From the NCBI GenBank assembly GCA_958510825.1, contig OY294050.1, forward strand, positions 42,359,249 to 42,423,248: DNA of 64,000 nucleotides, written 5' to 3'. Shown in pieces: positions 36,901-48,900 of this stretch (its first letter is position 1; each line of letters opens with the position of its first letter). The position numbers and the translations under genes were made by a program. The notes under the pieces are model-generated. The model did not search any database, was not told the origin of the DNA, and worked only from the letters and a program-made list of their open reading frames with translations. The DNA is from Brachypterus glaber (taxonomy: Eukaryota > Arthropoda > Insecta > Coleoptera > Kateretidae).

Positions 36901-39900
36901 ATTTATTTTACTACAAGGTATTTATGTATTGCTTTTATATTTAGTTTCATTACCTGCATTTATTATTGCTTATGCAAGGGGTTTAGGCCTGTTTATTTTT
37001 GATTTGAAATTGTTTTTTATTTTATTATTTATAAGAAAGAAGGCTTCTTCTTCTTCAGTAACATTGCAATTTGACATTGGTGTTAGCTGCTTTGGCTATT
37101 CAACTTATTTAGGTTTATGTGTAAATTTTGCGGTTGTATGCATACAGTCTTCAAAATACTTTTAGGTACTAAAGTGTTACACCAATCGTTTATATTTTTA
37201 ATTACAAAAAGTCCAAACAGTACCTTATTTTTAAATTACATTTTATACATTATTACAGTTTTGCCATATTGTTGTCATATTACCTTGCATATATTATTTG
37301 GTACATTTTTATTTTGTACATTCCTGGTTTTGGAAAGCCTGGAAAACCAATATATATTGTTGACTCGAAATCTGACCAAGTTGTTTCATTGCCCTTGTCC
37401 TTATTTTCAGATTATAATATTTCTGAACATTCATTTTGACTTTTGTATTTATATTAAACTTTTGATAAAGATTATAGCGGAGTCGATTAGAAACGGAGAT
37501 TCTTGGTTCACCCGTTCTCTAATTTACTTATTGAGTCTCGAACTAAGTGGCGCTCATTACCATCTAATTTTACTCACACCACCTCCACTAGAGCTAGGGC
37601 TCAGGGACTCAATAAGGAGACAGAAGTTTAACCGAAGGATCTTAGTTGTAAATTTCACGCCACAACAGTAAATATTTTTACAACAGGTTTGAATAGTATA
37701 TGTTTGTGTATAGAATATAGTTATGTTTTATAAAATAAACTACGCAGTATATTCGCACATCCAATATTCGAATCTGTTTTGAAAATATTCACTGTTCGAT
37801 TTTTAATTTACTATCTTGCATGATGAACCGACCATACTCAATAACACGAACAAAATTTGAATTTGACATTTAAAAACGAGTGATTTGACTGAGGTAAATC
37901 ACCTCGCAAGCACAGTCCGGCATACAGTGGGGCAAAATGAATTTCTAGAAGGACAAAATCTAAATCTTCATGGGGAATTTTTAGGGGGTTAATATTTGTA
38001 AATTTTAATAAAAGAATCTAAAAAAATTAAAACCAACTCTATATAACTTGCTGATAACAGAAAAAAATATTTTAAAAATCTAAAGCCTAAGGGGGCCAAT
38101 TTTGGGGGGGTTAGATATTTTAAATTTCAATAAAAAATCTCAAAAATAATAATTTTTTTAATTAAAAAAAAATGGAATGGATGGGTGCAAGGGGGTGAAA
38201 ATGTTGATAACTTTTTTTACTGCAAGGTTTTAAATATTTACATTTTTATTTCTTTTTCTCTTGATTTTTATTTTAATGATTCCATTTAAACAAGTAAGGT
38301 GGGAAAACAAGTTATCGATAAATAAAAATTAAAAAATTTGTATCGGTTTGGACTTTGAAAAACACCGATATATATACATATGTATAGTTAATATGTATAG
38401 TCAATATTGTTGTGTGTAACAAATTAGTCGTCAAATGTTTCGATTTAGTGACCTTTATAAAAATTTCCCTCATAATTAGGCAAAATTATTCCGTAAGCCT
38501 ATATTTCTGTGTTTATTTTCAACGTTGATGAATCATAACTGAGTTTACGCCGACTACTGCTTATAACTGAAAAGTTAATCGGGTGATTCCCGACTTAATG
38601 TACACCCTGTATAATCTTTGCTAAAAGCTGAGACATATTTTGGGAAATTATCCCCTAAAGTCCTGGACCCATCCCTGCACCTAAATATTTTGTTATTACT
38701 TTATTAAAGCTACAAAATTATCAGAATTATCGATATTTTTTTTACTGTATTAAAAAAATATTTTGCTTGGCAATTTTTGAGTGTATTTTTCGTGAACAAT
38801 TTCCTTAAGCAAAATGTTTTTTTTATATACAGTAAAAAAATTATGTATAATTTATCATGCACGAATGGTATTTTGAAAGACTATTTCACAAACAAAATAA
38901 GTATGTATATATATATATATATATATATAATTTTACCATGTTTAATGGTGTTTCATAATTAAATTAATAATTTAAGAACTAAAGAACAATATTACTTTAC
39001 AACTATAATTTAAATCTCAAATTGGCGCGCTTTTTAAAATCACCATGTTCACTTGTTCGCGGATGTAGTCAAGTCTAAACTTTGTTTGAGGGATATTTTA
39101 TGCTTGAGATTATTCCAATAAAATACTTGTTATCATATATTTTAACATTTATTGCTGTATTTGTTTAAAAGTTTAGTTTTCAACTGTAAAGAAATAAAAT
39201 AACGGGTGTTTCCACCCGTAAAAAAAAACAATTCGAGATCGGTTTCTAATAAAGTTTGGCAACGCTGTACTGTTATCAGCGCAGTCATTTGATGTTTTGA
39301 TTTCGGTCATTTAAAAGAAGTAAATCATTTACTTCTTTACTGTAAATATATTTTTAATAAATAAGTGTTTAAATTAGTTTTGAGTGGCCTGTTTTTAATA
39401 CCAAGATTTAATTAAATAAATTAAAATTTATGAATATCAATGATTTAACGCTTTTAAGACGGAAAGAAAAAATTATGAATATAAGTAATTTAAAGCTTTT
39501 AAGATGGAAAGTGCATAAAATATAGTATTTTCTGAAATGAATTAGGGTTTATACCTAGGATGTTTTGGTAATAAAATAAGCATTTATATTGCTTATCAAT
39601 AAAAATAAATCAACTAAAGGTAAGCTTCACAAATTAAAAACACATTTTGCAAAAATATAACATTTATTAAGATGTCAGTAACTGTCAGTTTCTTGTTTCC
39701 ATGGTAACCAAGTGATAATTGCATTGTGCAAAAATTATCAGATTCATTTTGATCTGATTGGTCAAGAAACTAAAAATACAAGGTTTTGATTGGCCTATAT
39801 ATTGTTTGAGAAATAGTCCTTAATAAAAATTTGTAGTAACTTTACATAGCGGCGCTAGACAGAGCGACTCTTAACAAACATTGACAAATAATTAAAATTT

Positions 39901-42900
39901 GACGTCTAATTAAAAATGCTTCAACCAAGTTATTTTTTTTTAATTTTTAGCATTATCTCCCAAAAATGAACCTCTGGGATTTTACTGTAAGTGGTTTTGT
40001 AATGGCCAGACCTTTTTCCTTTACAAGTCTTGACCGTCCGTTTTCTTCGTCAATTTTGCTTTCCCATTTTGAAAATTTTCAAAATTTCGGAAAGCCTATA
40101 TTCGTGCGAAAATTTTCAATTTTTTTTTGTGTATTTTTGCGTTTTATGACGTTTTATGTCGATATAAATCAATTTCGAGCAAAAAAAAATTGTCGATCGG
40201 TGTGTCCGGGAAATCTTGTGGGCACGATAACTTAAGAACGCTTTAAGCTAGAGACTTGAAATTTGGCATACAGGTATGTTACCAAAAGTTCTCGCTCGGG
40301 ATTGTTTTTGGTAAACATTAGCGTGCGGCAAATGGGGAAAAATACATTTTTTTTAGAAAAATTTGAAAATTGCTATATATGGGTTTTTGAGGTTGCTGAA
40401 ATTGAATCTGATAATTTTTTTTTCAAATTCCACCCCCAAGGGGGTGAGGGGGTAAATATTTTTTAATATTATTAATATTTTATTCAAAATTGGTATACAG
40501 GGGTTTTTGGGGTCGACGAATATGAATCTGATAATACTTTTTTCTAATTTCACCCCCTGAGGGGTGGTGGTAGTTTTCGTGAAAACTGGTGTATTGGGGT
40601 TTTTGAGGTTGCTGAAAGTGAATCTGATAATAAAATTTTTCTAAATCCACCCCCTGGGGAGTGGGGCGTAATTTTCGTGAAAATTGTTGTATTGGGGTTT
40701 TTGAGGTTGTTGAAAGTGAATCTGATTATAAAAAAATCTAACTTTACCCCTAAAGGGGCAGAGGGTAGTTTTCGTGAAAATTGGTATATTAAGGTTTTTA
40801 TGGTTGCTGAAAGTGAATCTGATAATAAAAAATAATTTTACGGGTGGAGGGGAAAAATGGGAAAGCTCTTTTACTGGGCAGTGTATTTTATCTAACTATT
40901 ACTGAGGGACACCGTGTTCGTGCGTTATCAATATCACCTACCTTTACAATCGCCCCGAGCGCTTCCCACGCCATTTTCAAAACCTCCGTATCGTCTTCAG
41001 TGCCCAAAAGTATCAACCCTCTAATCAACTGCGGTATGTGCTCCTGATACTGGGCCTTCGAATTGGCACAAAATCTGCACAACAGAGTCGCCGCGGCGCT
41101 TCGCTGCTCCTTGTCCTCGATCTTCGTGTTGTCCAGCATCGTGTCGATGATGGTTCGTATTCCCGTTTCGTCCGAGACCGACAGTATTACAGCCTGGCAG
41201 TATTCCAGTTGCGTGGCTTCTTCCGGAGTACCTAAGGATGTATAAATTTGATTTATCTTTTTGCGTTTCGTAATTACATTGGCATCTAGTACTACTAAGA
41301 GTGCCGATGTATTGAATAACAAACTAGATGAAACGTTGCAAGCACCCTGTCAAAACATTGTACACTAGAGCCATCTAGATGGCAAATTTCAAACTAGGTG
41401 TTTTGTTTGATTTTAAACTCTGTATCTTTAAAACATTATATTCTAGCAAAAAACTGTATATAACATTTTTTATAGGGCTTAAAAAGAGCTTTTATTTAAA
41501 ATATATTTTTTTGAAATCGGGTTATAAATATGTGAGATATGCTAAAAAAAAACCTTTTACTGCTTTAAACGCCAATATCTCGAAAACAATGCGTTTTAGG
41601 AAAACGTTGTTTATAACATTTTTTGACCAATTTAAAATTATCTTTTATATAAGTGCTAAATTAACCAAATACAATAATAATTGCCTTAATTATAAACAAA
41701 AAACGCTAAAAATAGGAGTTTTACCCTATTTTTACCCCCCTTACCCCCAATCGTTTACCCCCAAAATCTTCGGAATACGATAAGAAACAATATGCAAAAA
41801 ACCGCAAGTCGATATCTCATGTAGAAATGGAGTTAGAGAGTTTACACCCTGACAGACAGACAGATCGAGGCGTCTAACCGAGATCAGCAATCACGCGAAA
41901 GCAGAAATCACATTTTGCGATCGTAATACAAGCAACATTTTTTCTACGATCTAAAACAAATAAATTTCAGAAAGTTACAAGGTCGCAGCACTTGAGTACA
42001 ATTTTCTGCAAATCTGTTGGTGTAAAAGTAAAATCCTAATCACAGTAACTCTCCATAATAGCACACAAATAATAAAACTAAATAATAATTTCATATTAAA
42101 AAAATGGCGGACCAATATCTCGTCGCATATAACTGACAGCTGTTTTACGATTTACATGCCGGTTGCCTACACTGCGCGCGGGAAAAAATCACTTTTCTGC
42201 TTGCTGTCATGGTAACGGGCAGAAAAGTAAAATACTTAATAGGTTATTTTGAACTCTGTAACTTTATTTGTTTTTGTAGAATTGTTAACTGTTCTATTAG
42301 ATTGTAGAAAAAATAGTTTGTATTACAAACGCAAAACCAGTAAATACATTACAGTCGACTTTCTAGCTTTTATTAATAATGCTAACTTTATCAGCTTGTA
42401 TTAAAACTGTTTTAAAACAAAAAAAAAAAGCTTTATTTTATTCATATCCGTACCTTTAGCTGATGCGAGCGCCACCTGGAGAGACGGCAGAATGCGGGGG
42501 AGATATTTGTTGAGTGATTCCCCAGCCACAGACGCCAGAATGGAAAGAGCTTTTGTGTTGGCAGGTGGGGCTGTGAGTTGCGGAATCAAGTAAGGAAGAA
42601 CGACACGTGATTTTATCGACATAACTTGACGCAGACCGTCCAATGTTCGTTCTGCAATTTCTGGATCCGCATCATTCTAAAAAAAACAAAATAACATACC
42701 AATTTCCGTTTACAGTTATCTACAGCCTGTTCCAGAACTCGTGTACAGAAATTTGAGGGTATATTAAAAACCCTCTGGAAAATATAAAAAAATTTAAAAA
42801 AAAATCCATCTTCGGTCAATTCAAAAATAAGAACGCTTTAAGTGGACCAATACTATTGCTGATGTTAAATTACATTTAAAAGTTGAATTTGTAGCTATTG

Positions 42901-45900
42901 AAGCAAAGGAGGATATCGGGTTTTGGGCCATCGGCCGTCGTTCATAAGATTTTGCACAGACACGGGTCTTTAAAAAAAGACTTAATTTGCCAAATTTTTG
43001 GCTCCCAAACCATTCCGGAAAACCTTTAAAATAGCTCCCGAATAGGTGAATTTTGGTGACATTTAATGACTTTTTCAAAAAGAAAAATTAATCTGACAAC
43101 AGGGCACATTATTAAGTAGTATAAATAATTTAGTTCTCCTCGTCATTTTTGACATCACAAATAACTTGTGTCAGTAAATTGTTAAATAAAATAAAATAGT
43201 TTTATAGAAATAGAAACTGATTTAAAGAATTTATTATACTACATATGTACAGTATACAATATATAACAGTTATTTAATAAGGAAGAAACTCTCCGACCGG
43301 GTAAATTGGATCAAAATAGATTACAGATTATAAAGAAAGTGCATGGAATGATTGTATATAACACTGCGGTACTGATCTATTCTTTTTATGAAAGAACAAT
43401 TATAATGGAATAGATTTGTTGCATTAAAAATTATTTGTAAAGTTATCAGTGTAGTATTTTTATCATAAATAGTATAAAATATCTGTGTACCCTATTGAAA
43501 ATGACGGGTCTGGGCGGGTATAAATGGTTCACAAACCGGACTTTAGCGGGTGAAGTTCATCCGCTCAAGTCCGGTTTGTACACCATTTATACCCGCGTGG
43601 ACCCGGCATTTTCAACAGGGTAGGTCCTGAACAACTTTAAATAAATAAATAAATAAAATATTCTCCGTCCGTAGACTTTGAGGTTGGTATTTAGTTTTAA
43701 TATGGGTTTAAAAGTTAAAACTGATTTAAATTCAACGTTTTTTTTCATGAAGAAATTGGAAACAAAATTTATGAATATGAGAATTCCTTAAGGAAAATTA
43801 TGCAGTGTATAGGCGCGATTCGATGCTCTTAGTTTCTTTAGAGAAACCGTTTTCTCTCAGATTGGAAAAAGCAAATCAAAACCTAGTATTGCCAATTAGT
43901 ATATAGTTGCTCTAATATACTATGTGTGAAAAGAAGAACAAGAAAAATGTGTGAAAAGAAGAACAAGAAGAAACTGTTCCATAACATTTTATAATCACCA
44001 TCCGCAATTTTCAGACAGCAAATCTCCCTTAAATTAAGCCTTTGTATCCCCTTTAAATTAGTTTCTCGCTTCAAGTTTGTATAGCTTATATTAATGTTGT
44101 TCATAAAGTTCCAGATATATCACATAAAAACTCTTTTTATTAATGTACCCATCGCATCCAAAACATTTTATCAAAAATTTACTTGACAATTAGTTTTTAT
44201 TCAAGTCATGTCTAAAAGGCTCGACTTTTCATGTCAGAAAAATTGACTAGTTGACTTTGTCTCGTAATAAAAAGCAATATTGCCAAGATGTACATTTTTA
44301 GTTAATTTTATTAATATATTTTCTTTAACAATTACTACTAAATAAACAGTTTAAATTGATAAATTCGCCATTTCTCATCAATTTAAACCTAAAAACAAAC
44401 ACTTTTAATGTGGCTCAAAATACCCCCCTAAAACGATATCCTCCTTTAATTATTGCAGGTACATATTCTGTAGGTTGACATGGTGATTAATGTGACATAA
44501 ATATTTATTAATGTCAAAAAACCACCGCCGGATCGAGTGACCCTATAAAAATAGAATATTTGATAGCCTCTGTCAGTTTTGTCAAAATATAATAACCTAA
44601 AAAGATTTTAAAGTTAAAAGTCTCAAACAATGCATGCGTGAACAATTAAAATGCAACCATAGTTACTAATAAGTAGGGAAAACTAATTTGTAGGTAATTT
44701 AACATCAGCAACATGATTTTATAGATTAAATAGCTTCCTTTTTAATTAGTATTGAAGATGGATTTTTTTTTGAATTTTTGTTCATATTTTCCAGAGGGTT
44801 TTTAATATACCCTCGAATTTCTGTACACGAGTTCTGGAACAGGCTGTATATAATAAATGTTTTTTTTTTTGTGTGGTAAGTTTGGTATACCTTTTTACTA
44901 AAACAGGATTTGGAGATTTAATGGCGATTTCTCCCGTTAGATTAGACAGGGACAAAAGTTCTACCCAAAAAGGATAGAAGACATACATACAATCCCACTT
45001 CCACCCAACCAAATAAATTCTGTATTTGTTCTTTGTTGAACAAATACAATATTTACTTGGCCGGGCGAAAAGTGTAACTATATTACTTTTATTAAAGAAA
45101 TTACTGGCGCCATCTAAATTTTAGTAGAATTATCTTATTCTACAGATTCACATTAGCTATGTTTGTTCGTGCCGCTCAGTGCTACACTTTCCGGCCAACC
45201 AAATAAATACTGTATTTGTTGTATGAAAAACATAATCTTATTGCAACGACATTTTTTACCAAAATGTCAATATGAATGTCTTTATTTTTTATTTAATAAT
45301 TTAAAAAGACAAAATTTACTGTAAATATTATTAAAATATTGGAAAATGGAGTGGAAGAATGAGATACAAGGATGGAGCTATATGATACAAGGATGGAGCT
45401 ATATGATGGAGCTATATGATAGCAATGGAAGAAAGAAAAAATAATAAATTTGGAGTTAAAATTATTGTAAACTGAACACAAAAGATTTGGTATATTCTTA
45501 TCAAATTTAATGGAGAGCCCCTAGCACAAGCCAAAAGCTTATTTGGCGCTCTCCATGACTAAAATTTATTTGGTTGGCTGGAAAGTGTAGCACAAATGAG
45601 ATAGAGATAGGGTAGACGTCTTTTGTTTCATAATTCTAGTTGTAGAGAGCTCCATTAGACCTGAGTAAAAACCTATAAAATGATTTGCCTGTTTAAATAA
45701 CACATACCAGTTGGTTCATTAAAGTTGGAAGAATGTCATCCAGCGCCCTAGCACCGACAGTTGCGTGTAAACTGTCAAACGTTTTGGCGGCAGCTTTACG
45801 AACTTCCGGCAGTTCGTCGCACAGGGCTTTTCTGACAGTTGGCACCAGTGAATGCACAAAAGTCAGCACCATTTCTTTGGATGTGGACGTCATTATCTCG

Positions 45901-48900
45901 GATAGACCTGTAACACATTTTAGTTCAGAATTTGGATGTATGTGTGTGTCCAGTTTTGCGTAGGGACTTTAGTACCATTTGAAAATGTAATTTTTTTATG
46001 TGGTTAGAACCAACGAACTAATAACTCTTCTCTCTAGAATAAGCATTTTATTCGTTAAAACTGACAAAAACGTCGGCAACATAAACATCCGCCAGCCTTA
46101 CTCGCACATCTTCGTTCTAACAGAGACAACAATACCAGTTACTGGTAATTGTTATTGTTCAGGCCTGAATATACATACTATTTGTTTACAAACAAACCGA
46201 GATGTTGGTGATACTTTATTTTAACGGTATGCGTATTCTAGAAAGAAGAGTTATTAGTTCGTTGGTTAGAACAGAATTTTATTCACAAGCATAAATAAAT
46301 AACACATTACCTCGTAAAATTTGCCGTTTTAAATGATCTACAGAAATTTTGTAGATTTCTTACGTCACTGTAAATTTCAACTAAATAATAATTTAAATAA
46401 GTGGCTCTTTGTCATTTCCTATTATTAGTTTCGCTATGAACCATATAATACATAAATAAATATTATTTCTTATTGTTTTTCGTAGAAATAAACAAAAATG
46501 TTGTTGTTTGTTTTAATCATTTAACGTCGTTTTTCGCTGCTATGGCCTAATTGACGGGACCGCCATCTTTACGTGCCCTCCGAAGCACGGTCCTCAACAG
46601 AACTCGCATCCACCCTGAAATGTGTTTACAGTTTCACCTGCAACCCACATTACAGTTAGTCATCGTAGTTCCATCTACCAACTATTTACACCACTATACA
46701 TCCATGCTCTATGTGGGGCTCGAACCCACAATCTCAGTGTTCGCAGCTGGACGCACTACCAACTGCGCCACCGAGATCCGCAAACAAAAATGTTATTTTA
46801 TTCGAAAACCACAGGTGTTTACAGACAAAAAAACAGGTTATATATGAATTAATTTCTAACCTTGGTAAAAAAATGAAAAGCTTTTTTAACTTTAAAAGAA
46901 TTAAACAAAAATGATAGATTTTGCAACTTTTTATGATGCATATAAAGAACGTTTTTCTGTATGCTTGTGAATAAAATATTTTTTATTATTCACCTAATTA
47001 TAAACAGCCGTTACTCTAGCTGTTTTATAAAAAATGTTATTTTATTCGAAAACCACAGGTGTTTACAGACAATGCGATAGTTTCGCCATCTATGAGGTAT
47101 AACCAAAAGGCAAAAAACAGGTTAGATATGAACTAATTTCTAACCTTGGTAAAAAAATGAAAAGCTTTTTTAACTTTAAAAGAATTAAACAAAAATGATA
47201 GATTTTGCAACTTTTTATGATGCATATAAAGAACGTTTTTCTGTATGCTTGTGAATAAAATATTTTTTATTATTCACCTAATTATAAACAGCCGTTACTC
47301 TAGCCGTTTTATATATCCGGATTGGAGTACGAAGGTCGGATGTCCGAAATACGTTTTTAGAGAAAACGATAATAAACTATAATTTGTACTTCAAATCACC
47401 CAAACCAAATATTATGTTTACAAATCAGCTTCCAAACCATTAATTTTGACTAAATATTTTGAATTAAAATTCTACTTTGACATTAAATATGCAAAAAGTG
47501 GATTTATCGGTTTTTGCATGTTTGCTCCACAACTATACGTCTTAATGTCATTTGGGTGAATATTTGATATATCATTCAATTGTCTCTCCCCTGGGACAAA
47601 ATTCTTAAAATTGTAGAAACACAAATCTCTTGAGAGAGTAATTTTTATCACTCAAGTCATATTTTTTTTTTGGTTGCGATAAATAGATAATTTCTAACCT
47701 AATAAGAAAATGGAACATTTGGACTCGAGAGATACTATTTGGCCGAGGCGCAGCCTAGGCCAAATTAGCATCTCGAGAGTTGGAAATGTAATTTTCTTAT
47801 GTGGTTAAAACAGAATTTAATGCACAAGCATAAATAAATAACACATTACCTCGTAAAATTCTCCATTTTAAATGATCTATAGAAAATTAAATAATAATTT
47901 AAATAAGTGGTTCGTTGTTATTTCCTATTATTAGTTTCGCTAAGAACCATATAATATATAAATAAATATTATTTATATTGTTTTTCATAGAAATAAACAA
48001 AAATATTAGGTTATTTTATTCGCAAACCACAGGTGTTTACAGACAAGGCGATAGTTTCGCCATCTATAACCAAAAGCCAAAAAACAGGTTAGATATGAAT
48101 TAAAAAGTCCAAACCTTGGTTAAAAATGAAAAGCTTTTTTAACTTTAAAAGAAGTAAACAAAAATGATAGATTTTGTAACTTTTTATGATGCATATAAAG
48201 GACTTTTTTCTGTATGGTTGTAAATAAAATTTATATCTTTAACAGGAAATTGTATTAAATAACATAGATGAGACAGAAGATGCAGAACTGCAACAAAGGC
48301 AAAACTCATCAGCAGACCTTAATGTGCATGCCAAGTTTGAGAGTACAATAACTTAAGAACGCTTTAAGTTAGAGACTTGAAATTTGGCATACAGGTATGT
48401 TAACAAAAGTTCTTGCTCGGGATTGTTTTTGGTGAACATTGGAGTGCGGCAAGGGGGACAAATGGGGAAAAACACATTTTTCTAACAAAATTTTGAAAAT
48501 TGCTATAGAAAGTGAATGAAATCCCAAATATTCGCCCATTTATAAAATATTAAATATTAAAAATTATATGTTTTTTCTATTTTGCTCTATAAGCTTATAA
48601 TCACACGCATTATGAGTGTTCTTATAGGCCCATAAGAGGTCTGTACTTTTTTTTTCGTTTGGGTTGGCAATAGACGAAAGCCTATCGCTTGATGTTTCCG
48701 TGCAAATGTCAACGTCGCTTTAAAGTTGAATTTTCTACAAAGTTTTGTGTGGTTATTTTTTACCGTGTTAAAATTGTGGCTTGCAGTGAAAACATGAGAA
48801 TAAAATATATCAAAATATCATTTGTTCTTAGAATTTTAAACATGGTGTAAACTGTAATGCCATTTTAATTTTAGAGCAAAATAGAAAAAAAAATTTATAA

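Larger units (their letters stand above)
42725..44848. mobile_element. MITE (ACAGCCTGTTCCAGAACT) split by a 1.5-kb insertion
   Basis: The ends match the copy at 32599-33172. The interior breaks after GCTATTGAAGCAA (about 42907) and resumes with TTTAATTATTGCAGGTAC (about 44446), so everything between was inserted. Confidence 0.8.

Noticed and set aside
36597..37671. Three overlapping hydrophobic frames up to 184 codons
   Set aside because: Rich in F, L and I because of AT-rich DNA; no start context, motif or consistent frame. They overlap each other and lie inside a transposon-like interior.
40365..40855. CRISPR-like array of regularly spaced repeats
   Set aside because: Units are contiguous 97-bp tandem repeats without unique spacers, in a eukaryotic intron.
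41379..41783. 134-codon + strand frame
   Set aside because: Lies in a repeat present at two other sites (about 31184-31860 and 10080-10430), and the frame is not kept in those copies.
46709..46778. tRNA gene on the - strand
   Set aside because: A and B boxes are present, but the acceptor stem does not pair well, and the stretch is the head of a SINE with its own 13-bp target duplication.
46551..46852. Open frames of 67-98 codons on the + strand
   Set aside because: They are antisense readings of the SINE and its flank.
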